Source of the DNA: Thermodesulfovibrionales bacterium
Lineage (GTDB): Bacteria > Nitrospirota > Thermodesulfovibrionia > Thermodesulfovibrionales > Dissulfurispiraceae
Assembly (NCBI GenBank): GCA_021129835.1
Contig: JAJOKM010000107.1
Span: 1-7,790, forward strand
Reading direction: 5' to 3'
Length of the DNA: 7,790 nucleotides
The translations under genes and the position numbers were made by a program. Below are positions 1-5,924 of the stretch, one piece after another. The notes below the pieces were generated by a model. The model saw nothing but the letters and a program-made list of their open reading frames with translations. It was not told where the DNA came from and made no database searches. Each line of letters opens with the position of its first letter. The first letter of the stretch is position 1.

Positions 1-30
1 CGACCCATAGAATGAATTTGATATTTAATT

Positions 31-70
31 ACGCCCATAAAGGGCTACACTACCTTGTGGGTAACTACAC
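31..70. repeat. Two adjacent 20-bp units with small hairpins
   Basis: Two consecutive 20-nt stretches (31-50 and 51-70) both end in CTACAC, and each holds a 4-bp inverted repeat with a 5-nt loop: GCCC/GGGC at 33-36/42-45 and TACC/GGTA at 51-54/60-63. The two units otherwise differ, so this is a shared architecture rather than a clean tandem repeat. It may be the eroded remains of palindromic intergenic repeats or part of the 3' end of an upstream transcript. No function can be assigned. Confidence 0.35.
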
Positions 71-130
71 TTTTTGGAGAAGAACCTTATAATCTAATTA
101 TGATAAAGTCGTAAAAAAAAGCATTAAAAA

Positions 131-232
131 GCATTTTTTAGTCATTCTGACAGAACCATTCTCAAAGGCAGATTCCGAACAAGTCGGAATGACAAACTTG
201 AAGCTCACTGCTCACTGCTTACTAAAAAAAGC
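131..232. repeat. Nested inverted-repeat intergenic element (REP/MITE-like)
   Basis: The inner arms are 141-151 (GTCATTCTGAC) and 183-193 (GTCGGAATGAC), which pair at 10 of 11 positions. Outer arms 131-142 (GCATTTTTTAGT) and 221-232 (ACTAAAAAAAGC) pair at 11 of 12 positions. The right inner arm runs on as AATGACAAAC, the same 10 bases that end the palindrome at 7718-7782. It has no coding capacity, so at most it is a non-autonomous repeat. The mid-section between the inner arms is not symmetrical, which suggests an old, decayed copy. Confidence 0.5.
203..223. repeat. Three tandem 7-mers
   Basis: GCTCACT, GCTCACT and GCTTACT follow each other without a gap. They sit inside the nested inverted-repeat element, just before its right outer arm. 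This looks like a small microsatellite-type expansion; no regulatory role is evident. Confidence 0.6.
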
Positions 233-239
233 GGGAATA

Positions 240-269
240 ATGACTTTTTACGAGCCTGTTACTTATAAT
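240..269 (+). promoter_or_regulatory. Probable sigma-70 type promoter for the flavoprotein unit
   Basis: A perfect TATAAT (264-269) lies 18 nt downstream of ATGACT (240-245), which matches TTGACA at 4 of 6 positions. Transcription would start near 276, giving a short leader of about 18 nt that holds the Shine-Dalgarno sequence AGGGAGGAG (281-289). An identical 12-mer, CTTATAATCTAA, also occurs at 86-97, but that copy lacks a convincing -35. Confidence 0.5.
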
Positions 270-293
270 CTAACCTAAAGAGGGAGGAGTCCT

Positions 294-1238
294 GTGTCTG
301 ATTCGCTATACGATATCGTCATAATAGGTGGTGGTCCTGCAGGTCTAAGCGCTGCCCAATATGCAGCGAGGGCAAGACTTAAGGTCATCGTGCTTGATAA
401 ATCATCTACGGCTGGCGCCCTCGCCTTTGCGAGCCTAATCGAAAACTACCCCGGTCTCGAAAGGCCCACATCGGGCAAGGATTTGCTGGATACCTTCCGT
501 AAACAAGCTATTGGCTTCGGAGCGGAATACATAGAGGCGCAGGTCATCAATATATCCGTTGCGGACAAGGTAAAAGAAGTATTCACGATGGACCGAACAT
601 ATCAGGGCAAGACGGTTATCATTGCCACCGGCGCTATGGGGAGAAAACCAACTATTAAAGGGGAGGCGGAATTTTTGGGCAGAGGTGTGAGTTATTGTGC
701 CGTATGCGATGCTGCTTTTTTTAGCGGAAAAGAAATTTGTGTTATCGGAAATTCTGAGGAGGCAGTAAGGGAAGCAGGGGTTTTAACGAGATTTGCAGAA
801 ACCGTATATCTTATATCGCCATCCAAGAAATTAAAGGTTAGTAATGACCATCCGACATTAAAGATTCAAAATCTGAGGTTAACTCTCGAGAGTTCAGTAA
901 TTGCCATTGAAGGAGATGAATCTGTGGAGAGGATAAGGCTAAGAGACAGACGGGGAAATGAAAGCGTTCTTAAGTTATCCGGTGTATTCGTGTATCTTCA
1001 TGGGAACAAGCCTATAGTTGACTTTCTTTTTGGAAGTGTGGAAACTTCAGAGGATGGTAGCATAGTTATAGATAGAATGATGGAGACCAATGCGCCAGGG
1101 GTATTTGGGGCAGGAGATGTGACATTCACGGGGATAAGGCAGGTTGTTGTTGCTGTGGCACAAGGATGCATTGCAGCTCTGTCTGCTGAAAAATATATAT
1201 TCAAACGGCAGAGAAGTCTGCGTGACTGGCATGGATAG
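294..1238 (+). CDS. Thioredoxin-reductase-like FAD-dependent disulfide oxidoreductase
   Basis: This 314-residue cytoplasmic flavoprotein has the length and layout of bacterial thioredoxin reductase. An N-terminal FAD dinucleotide fold (GGGPAG, residues 13-18) is followed by the redox-active pair C135-A-V-C138 and a C-terminal FAD motif GVFGAGDV (269-276). The GTG start is supported by AGGGAGGAG ending 4 nt upstream and by the position of the FAD motif. The second nucleotide-binding fold is atypical: the usual GGGDSA reads IGNSEEA (151-157), and the following HRR-x-x-x-R region, which contacts the NADPH 2'-phosphate in the classical enzyme, reads ISPSKKLK (174-181). The enzyme may therefore prefer NADH, ferredoxin or another donor. 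It is first in a unit with a HEAT-like and an OsmC protein. Family assignment is firm; substrate and donor are open, so no symbol is given. Confidence 0.9.
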   Translation: MSDSLYDIVIIGGGPAGLSAAQYAARARLKVIVLDKSSTAGALAFASLIENYPGLERPTSGKDLLDTFRKQAIGFGAEYIEAQVINISVADKVKEVFTMDRTYQGKTVIIATGAMGRKPTIKGEAEFLGRGVSYCAVCDAAFFSGKEICVIGNSEEAVREAGVLTRFAETVYLISPSKKLKVSNDHPTLKIQNLRLTLESSVIAIEGDESVERIRLRDRRGNESVLKLSGVFVYLHGNKPIVDFLFGSVETSEDGSIVIDRMMETNAPGVFGAGDVTFTGIRQVVVAVAQGCIAALSAEKYIFKRQRSLRDWHG

Positions 1239-1653
1239 AGAAGAGCTGAAGACAATGCTGCTCGGTTTTATGGAAAAAGGACTTCTCGATAATATTATTG
1301 ATATGTTCAAACATGACGAAAGTCTTTATCCGCTCATCATTGATATGGCAGGGGATGAGAGAATGCGTGTGAGACTTGGAGGTGCTGCACTGGCGGAGGA
1401 GCTTATGGAACTAAGGCCAGAACTGCTTATAAGTCTCATCCCTGGCATAGGCAGCCTTTTGAGCAATCCAGATCCTGTCATCCGTGGTGATGGGGCGTAT
1501 CTTTTGAGTATAATAAGACATGAGGATGCCCTGCCGTATCTTTTAGAGGCTAAAGATGACGAGAATAAAGACGTAAAAGAAATTGTGAAAGAGGCTATTG
1601 ATAGTATAATGTCCTTCGGCATTATTGAAGGAAAGGATAGGGGAAAAACTTAA
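1231..1653 (+). CDS. Small HEAT-repeat-like alpha-helical protein
   Basis: This protein of 140 residues starts at ATG 1231 and overlaps the end of the flavoprotein gene by 8 nt (ATGGATAG), which points to translational coupling; no strong Shine-Dalgarno precedes it. GTG at 1222 is a possible alternative start, and any earlier start would run deep into the upstream gene. The sequence is almost wholly amphipathic helices with HEAT-like spacing: residues around 43-60 (DERMRVRLGGAALAEEL), 80-110 (DPVIRGDGAYLLSII, then EDALPYLLEAKDD) and 112-126 (NKDVKEIVKEAID). The VRxxAAxxL and D-ED-LPYL patterns are typical of HEAT/PBS-lyase repeats. It has no cysteines, signal peptide or membrane segment. HEAT repeats usually bind proteins, so a scaffold for its redox neighbours is plausible but unproven. 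Confidence 0.8.
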   Translation: MDREELKTMLLGFMEKGLLDNIIDMFKHDESLYPLIIDMAGDERMRVRLGGAALAEELMELRPELLISLIPGIGSLLSNPDPVIRGDGAYLLSIIRHEDALPYLLEAKDDENKDVKEIVKEAIDSIMSFGIIEGKDRGKT

Positions 1654-1677
1654 ATATCATTCGAAAGGAGGTAAAAA

Positions 1678-2091
1678 ATGCTTCAGGCAGCGGTAAAATG
1701 GGTTGATGGTCTTCAATTTGTTGGCAACTCCGGGACAGGACATGCCATAGTAGTAGATGGCGAGCCAGTGGTTGGCGGAAAAAATACAGGAATGAGGCCA
1801 ACGGAATTGCTTCTTGTCGGGCTTGGGGGTTGCGCCGGGATGGATATAATATCTATCTTGCAGAAGAAGAAACAACAAGTAGCGAGCTTAGAGATTAATG
1901 TAAAAGGGCAAAAGGCTGCCGAACATCCCAAGAAAATTACTGAGATGGAGATAGAATTCGTTATAACCGGCAAAGATCTATCAGAAGAGGCTATCAAAAA
2001 GGCAGTAGAGCTATCGATGGAGAAATACTGCTCTGTAAAAGCCACATTAGAAGGTGTAGCGAAAATAAGTTTTAGCTATCAGATATTATAG
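1678..2091 (+). CDS. OsmC/Ohr-family protein
   Basis: This protein of 137 residues has the usual length for a short OsmC-type protein. OsmC and Ohr proteins reduce organic or inorganic peroxides with a pair of cysteines and act in the cytoplasm as dimers; many subfamily members have no proven substrate. The two conserved cysteines are present: C52 in GLGGCAGMD at the start of the central helix and C118 in EKYCSVKATL. The N-terminal part (AAVKWVDGLQFVGNSGTGH) and MRPTELLLVGLGGC fit the family well. Translation starts from a strong AAAGGAGGT at 1664-1672, 5 nt before ATG, and the gene follows the HEAT-like gene by 24 nt. The neighbouring disulfide reductase is a reasonable candidate for recycling its cysteines, directly or through a thioredoxin-like carrier. 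Whether it is a true peroxidase cannot be told from the sequence. Confidence 0.9.
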   Translation: MLQAAVKWVDGLQFVGNSGTGHAIVVDGEPVVGGKNTGMRPTELLLVGLGGCAGMDIISILQKKKQQVASLEINVKGQKAAEHPKKITEMEIEFVITGKDLSEEAIKKAVELSMEKYCSVKATLEGVAKISFSYQIL

Positions 2092-2319
2092 GTTCTCCTG
2101 ACGATTACGGCTATGGTGCCCAGTATCAATTGAAGGAAATATAGAAGAGGTATTACGTGTGATAAGAGAAAAATGCTTACATCACCCTCCCCTGACCCCT
2201 GGTTAGGGCAAGACCACAGTTTATAAAATAACGCCTCTCTGGAGAGAATTCAGCAGAAAGAGATAATGCCAAGAATAAAGACCTGACCCCTGAGGTGTGA
2301 GGCGAGGCCATTGCTTTTC
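2092..2319. other. Convergent spacer with possible decayed coding remnant
   Basis: This spacer separates the OsmC gene and hypD, which converge on it. No intact gene or clear intrinsic terminator is visible for either. In the plus frame from 2102 to a stop at 2204-2206 there is a start-less open stretch whose middle reads SIEGNIEEVLRVIREKC. This resembles the IEG-x-x-EEVL-x-VI signature of small MTH1187/thiamine-binding-type proteins, so it may be a gene fragment. The resemblance is weak and could be chance. The spacer also holds an 11-bp direct repeat, listed separately. Confidence 0.3.
2191..2292. repeat. Pair of 11-bp direct repeats CCTGACCCCTG
   Basis: Exact copies of CCTGACCCCTG lie at 2191-2201 and 2282-2292, 91 nt apart. 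The second copy is preceded by AAAGA, giving AAAGACCTGACCCC. From memory, this resembles a word that recurs in intergenic DNA of several bacteria, sometimes near REP-associated transposases; I cannot verify that here. The copies might mark the ends of a small inserted or mobilised segment. No transposase is present. Confidence 0.4.
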
Positions 2320-3366
2320 TTATTGCCTGTACTTATAATACGCTGCACAGCTTCCTTCGCTGCTGACCATGCATGCACCAACAGGTCTTTCAGGGGTGCA
2401 TGATTTACCAAACAATGGACATTCAGGCGGTATTTTGATCCCCTGTAACACCAGACCACACTGGCATCCACTCGGTTCAGGATAATCAATGACATCTATA
2501 TCAAATACCCTCTCTGCATCTCTATGCCTCCTTTTTTCACTAAGCCTCAATCCGCTGTTGTCTATTAAACCGATCCCTCTCCAGTAGCTACTGCATACCC
2601 CAAAATACTCATTAATAAAATCCTTGGCCCTTTGATTGCCATCTACCCTCACAACGCTTCTATACTGTATTTCTACTGCTGCTCTGCCATCAATCGCCTG
2701 TTTAAGCAACATGGCTATGCCTGCCAAAATATCTTCGGCGCCAAAACCTGTTATTACACACGGCTTTGAGTATTTCGCGGGTATAAACTCATAAGGGCGG
2801 TTGCCGATTATGGTGCATACATGCCCTGGCAACATAAACCCGTCTATCATCGCATTGCCAGATTGGAGTAATGCCTCAAGGGCTGGCGGAACGAGCTTAT
2901 GGGCAGAATATACATAAAAATTATCTACTCCGAGCCTATCCGCCTCAAAAATGGTGGCAGCCACAGACGGGGCAGTAGTCTCAAACCCCGCAGAAAAAAA
3001 GACGACCTTTTTGTCCTTGTTCTCTTTTCCGATATCCAGGCAGTCCAGTGGAGAATATATTATTCTTATATCAGCACCTTCAGCCTTTGCCTTAGACAGA
3101 GATTTTTCCCCGCCAGGGACACGTATCATGTCGCCAAATGTGGCAAGAATTACATCATTGCGCATTGAAATAGCTATAACCTTGTCAATGTCCTTAATCG
3201 GTGTTACACATACAGGACATCCAGGGCCACTAAGTAATTTTAAGCCTTCGGGCAGGAGCGCCTTTATCCCGTGCTTAAATATAGCTGTTGTATGGGTTCC
3301 ACAAACCTCCATCAGGTTTACAGGACTTCCAATTTTGCCAAAGAGGTCTTTAATCAAATCGATCAT
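2320..3366 (-). CDS. hypD: Hydrogenase maturation protein HypD
   Basis: HypD is an iron-sulfur scaffold protein. With HypC it carries the Fe(CN)2CO unit, built using HypE/HypF cyanide, that is inserted into [NiFe] hydrogenases in the cytoplasm. The 348 residues cover the full family length. Diagnostic motifs are present: VCGTHT (21-26, C22), SGPGCPVC (46-53, C50 and C53), GFETT (127-131), LPGHVC (179-184) and a C-terminal cysteine set (C301, C303, C316, C323, C332, C340) that includes the ligands of the [4Fe-4S] cluster. The ATG is the first usable start, because an in-frame TAG lies 6 nt before it. It has no Shine-Dalgarno, consistent with the promoter lying only 12 nt upstream. No hypA, B, C, E or F lies in the window, although these genes are usually contiguous, so the partners must be elsewhere. 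The gene looks intact. Confidence 0.97.
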   Translation of the reverse strand: MIDLIKDLFGKIGSPVNLMEVCGTHTTAIFKHGIKALLPEGLKLLSGPGCPVCVTPIKDIDKVIAISMRNDVILATFGDMIRVPGGEKSLSKAKAEGADIRIIYSPLDCLDIGKENKDKKVVFFSAGFETTAPSVAATIFEADRLGVDNFYVYSAHKLVPPALEALLQSGNAMIDGFMLPGHVCTIIGNRPYEFIPAKYSKPCVITGFGAEDILAGIAMLLKQAIDGRAAVEIQYRSVVRVDGNQRAKDFINEYFGVCSSYWRGIGLIDNSGLRLSEKRRHRDAERVFDIDVIDYPEPSGCQCGLVLQGIKIPPECPLFGKSCTPERPVGACMVSSEGSCAAYYKYRQ

Positions 3367-3378
3367 ATTTATCTACAG

Positions 3379-3407
3379 AGCATACCAAAATAGAGAGAAA
3401 AAGTCAC
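3379..3407 (-). promoter_or_regulatory. Probable hypD promoter with extended -10
   Basis: Read on the minus strand, GTGACT (3407-3402, 4 of 6 to TTGACA) is followed after 17 nt by TATGCT (3384-3379, 4 of 6 to TATAAT), with TG one base ahead of the -10 hexamer (extended -10). Only 12 nt separate the -10 from the hypD ATG. Transcription would thus start about 4-8 nt before the start codon, giving a leaderless or nearly leaderless mRNA. This agrees with the lack of a ribosome-binding site. Confidence 0.5.
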
Positions 3408-3464
3408 CTTGAGAAGATATTTTTCGGCCAAAAAAGTGTAATATATAGATTGAGGGGTTTTTGT

Positions 3465-3506
3465 ATGAGACATCTCTCGAAAATTAAAGGATTTTTGAAT
3501 AATTAA
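3465..3506 (+). CDS. Possible 13-residue leader peptide ORF upstream of leuA
   Basis: ATG 3465 is preceded by AGGGG (3453-3457) at a 7-nt spacing, which is a good ribosome-binding site. It opens a frame MRHLSKIKGFLNN ending in TAA, 42 nt before leuA. Leucine appears only twice (CTC, TTG), and no clear terminator/antiterminator pair follows, so it is not a classical leucine attenuator peptide. The quasi-palindrome CCTAAAGGCTTTTGG (3507-3521) comes right after the stop. It could be a real regulatory uORF, a small protein, or chance. Confidence 0.3.
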   Translation: MRHLSKIKGFLNN

Positions 3507-3548
3507 CCTAAAGGCTTTTGGTAATACAAAAAGCTATGGAGAGAAGAG

Positions 3549-5057
3549 ATGAGAAGCATTAAGATATTCGATACGACCCTTAGAGATGGCGAGCAGTCAC
3601 CTGGTGCGTCGATGAATGTAGAAGAAAAGATACAGGTTGCAAGGCAACTCGTAAAATTAGGCGTTGATATTATCGAGGTAGGGTTTCCCATCGCATCACC
3701 AGGGGACGTTGAGGCAGTTAAGAGGATTGCAACTGAGATTAAAGGCGCAACTATCGCTGCCCTTGCAAGGACAATGGATAAGGATATTGACAGGGCAGGC
3801 GAGGCATTAATGCCGGCTAAATCTAAAAGGATCCATACATTTATAGCAACATCAGATATTCATCTAAGGCATAAGTTGCGGATGGGCAGAGATGAGGTCA
3901 TTGCAAACGCAGTAAGTGCCGTAAAGAGGGCGAGACAATATACAGACGATGTAGAGTTTTCTGCCGAAGACGCAACCAGATCTGACCGGGAGTATCTCTG
4001 CAAGATAATAGAACATGTCATCAAGGCAGGCGCAACAACAGTAAATATCCCGGATACTGTTGGCTATGCAATGCCTCATGAATATGGAGAACTCGTGGAG
4101 TACCTGATAAACAGGGTGCCAAACATTGACAAGGCTGCCGTCTCGGTGCATTGCCACAATGATTTAGGCCTGGCCGTCGCCAACTCCCTTGCCGCAATAC
4201 TCAAAGGTGCCGGGCAGGTGGAATGTACTATTAATGGTATTGGTGAAAGGGCGGGTAATGCATCAATGGAAGAGATAGTAATGGCATTGAAGACAAGATC
4301 TGCATTCTATTCTGCAGACACAAAAATCGTGACACAAGAGATTTACAAGACGAGCCGTCTCGTATCCAGAATAACAGGGATGGTTGTCCAGCAAAACAAG
4401 GCAATAGTCGGTGAAAATGCGTTTGCGCACGAGGCAGGAATACATCAGGATGGTCTTCTCAAGGAGAGATCAACCTATGAGATAATGAGACCAGAAGATG
4501 TGGGCATCCCGAAGTCTAAGCTTGTTTTGGGCAAGCATTCTGGTAGGCATGCCTTTAAGGCACGTCTTCAGGAGCTTGGCTGTGAGTTAACGGGAGAAGG
4601 GCTTAATCGGATATTTGAGAAATTTAAGCGACTGGCTGATCAGAAAAAATACATTTTCGATGAGGATATAGAGACGCTCGTCTCAGAAGAGGTATCAAAA
4701 ATACCGGAGGTTTATAGCCTTATCGACCTGTCAGTCTCCAGTGGCATTAATATCAGACCAACTGCTACTTTAAAGCTCAAGGTTAATAACGATATTGTGG
4801 AAGAGGTGGGGCATGGACATGGACCTGTTGACGCTGTTTACAAGACAATAGCGACCATTACACAGACAAAGAGCAGTCTATTGAAATTTGAGGTCAGAGG
4901 CATCACTGGCGGAACAGATGCACTTGGCGAGGTAGCGGTTTCTATTGAAGAAGGTGGCAGGACAGCAAGGGGCCACGGCGCCGATACGGACATAATCATT
5001 GCAGCAGCAAAGGCCTATATAAATGCGTTAAATAAACTGGCGGCAAGAAGGGTATAA
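3549..5057 (+). CDS. leuA: 2-isopropylmalate synthase
   Basis: This enzyme catalyses the first committed step of leucine synthesis: acetyl-CoA plus 2-oxoisovalerate gives 2-isopropylmalate. The 502 residues cover the full two-part enzyme. The N-terminal HMGL-like TIM barrel begins with FDTTLRDGEQSPG (7-19; R12, D13 and E15 catalytic or metal-binding). It contains the metal-binding H201-C-H203 (VSVHCHNDLGLA) and GIGERAGN (230-237, N237). The linker carries HEAGIHQDG (294-302) and LGKHSGRHAF (327-336). The C-terminal LeuA dimerisation domain, the site of leucine feedback, spans about 385-500. GGAGAG at 3538-3543, 5 nt before ATG, supports the start. Citramalate synthase and homocitrate synthase are relatives, but length and motifs match bacterial LeuA best. 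It heads the leuA-mqnD-glgP unit; the other leu genes are not in this window. Confidence 0.96.
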   Translation: MRSIKIFDTTLRDGEQSPGASMNVEEKIQVARQLVKLGVDIIEVGFPIASPGDVEAVKRIATEIKGATIAALARTMDKDIDRAGEALMPAKSKRIHTFIATSDIHLRHKLRMGRDEVIANAVSAVKRARQYTDDVEFSAEDATRSDREYLCKIIEHVIKAGATTVNIPDTVGYAMPHEYGELVEYLINRVPNIDKAAVSVHCHNDLGLAVANSLAAILKGAGQVECTINGIGERAGNASMEEIVMALKTRSAFYSADTKIVTQEIYKTSRLVSRITGMVVQQNKAIVGENAFAHEAGIHQDGLLKERSTYEIMRPEDVGIPKSKLVLGKHSGRHAFKARLQELGCELTGEGLNRIFEKFKRLADQKKYIFDEDIETLVSEEVSKIPEVYSLIDLSVSSGINIRPTATLKLKVNNDIVEEVGHGHGPVDAVYKTIATITQTKSSLLKFEVRGITGGTDALGEVAVSIEEGGRTARGHGADTDIIIAAAKAYINALNKLAARRV

Positions 5058-5067
5058 ACTACAGATT

Positions 5068-5874
5068 ATGGTAAGCCTTGGCTTTTCACCATGCCCTAAT
5101 GATACCTTTATTTTCTATGCACTCGCAAACAAGAAAATAGATACAGAGGGGATCGATCTTAATCTCTTCATCGAAGATATCGAGACATTGAATCATCTTG
5201 CCATGACAAAAGAGATAGATGTCACAAAAATATCCTGCCACGCATTCTGCTATCTGCAGGATGATTATCGATTTTTAAGGACCGGGGGAGCACTGGGTCG
5301 AGGATGCGGGCCATTGGTAGTAGCAAGGCGAGCTTATAAACCGGCGGACTTAAATAATAAAAAAATAGCAATTCCTGGGAGTCTTACTACCGCATCCCTC
5401 TTGCTGAATCTATTCTCCTCCGCACTCAGTATCCGCCCTTCATCCCTCGTTGCGATGCCATTTTATAAAATCATACAGTCAGTCAGCAGCGGTAAAGTTG
5501 ACGCTGGCTTGATAATCCATGAAAGCAGATTTACATACTCAGAATATGGATTGAAGCAGATTATTGACCTCGGGCAGTGGTGGGAACAAGAGACGGGATT
5601 GCCAATACCACTCGGAGGCATTATTGCTAAAAAGTCTCTTGGACAGATCACCACTAGAAGAATTGAAAATTTGATAAGATTGAGTATAAAATACTCCCTG
5701 CTGCACAGAGAAGAGGTTATACCCTTTATCAAGAGATATTCGCAGGAACTGGCTGAAGATGCAATAAATAAGCATATTGCATTATATATTAACGATTACA
5801 CGCTTGACATTGGCAATGAAGGGGAGTCCGCCCTTAACGAATTATTGAGACGAGCAAGGAATGAGGACCAATAG
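5068..5874 (+). CDS. mqnD: 1,4-dihydroxy-6-naphthoate synthase (futalosine pathway)
   Basis: MqnD converts cyclic dehypoxanthine futalosine to 1,4-dihydroxy-6-naphthoate in the futalosine route to menaquinone, the usual quinone of anaerobic respiration. The 268 residues have a periplasmic-binding-protein-like two-lobe fold without a signal peptide, as expected for this cytoplasmic enzyme. Recognisable blocks are LGFSPCPNDTFIFYAL (4-19), the IEDIETLN strand-helix (35-42), GGALGRGCGPLVVA (73-86) and LIIHESRFTY (148-157), whose H151 corresponds to the catalytic histidine of the Thermus enzyme. The sister enzyme MqnA shares the fold, but the SPCPNDTF start marks MqnD. The ATG lies 10 nt after the leuA stop with only a weak, distant purine stretch, suggesting coupling to leuA translation. 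The other mqn genes are not in the window. Confidence 0.95.
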   Translation: MVSLGFSPCPNDTFIFYALANKKIDTEGIDLNLFIEDIETLNHLAMTKEIDVTKISCHAFCYLQDDYRFLRTGGALGRGCGPLVVARRAYKPADLNNKKIAIPGSLTTASLLLNLFSSALSIRPSSLVAMPFYKIIQSVSSGKVDAGLIIHESRFTYSEYGLKQIIDLGQWWEQETGLPIPLGGIIAKKSLGQITTRRIENLIRLSIKYSLLHREEVIPFIKRYSQELAEDAINKHIALYINDYTLDIGNEGESALNELLRRARNEDQ

Positions 5875-5924
5875 CGCTTACATGGATATAAAGCATAATA
5901 CCATATGTACCAGGAGGGATTACC

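Noticed and set aside
203..223. CRISPR-type repeats
   Set aside because: The 7-mer units are contiguous with no spacers, and there are no cas genes in the window.
1144..1230. Longer N-terminus for the HEAT-like protein
   Set aside because: It would overlap the conserved FAD-binding C-terminus of the flavoprotein by about 95 nt; ATG at 1231 gives a typical short overlap.
1713..2045. 110-codon minus-strand open frame
   Set aside because: It is fully antisense within the OsmC gene, whose family motifs are clear.
2951..3412. 153-codon plus-strand open frame
   Set aside because: It lies antisense to the conserved core of hypD, resembles no known family, and its composition mirrors the opposite strand.
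3465..3506. Classical leucine attenuation peptide
   Set aside because: Only two leucine codons, not consecutive, and no competing terminator and antiterminator stems are visible; it is kept only as a possible uORF.
5875..5924. Separate promoter for glgP
   Set aside because: CATAAT and CATATG are the only -10-like words, and neither has a -35 box at proper spacing.
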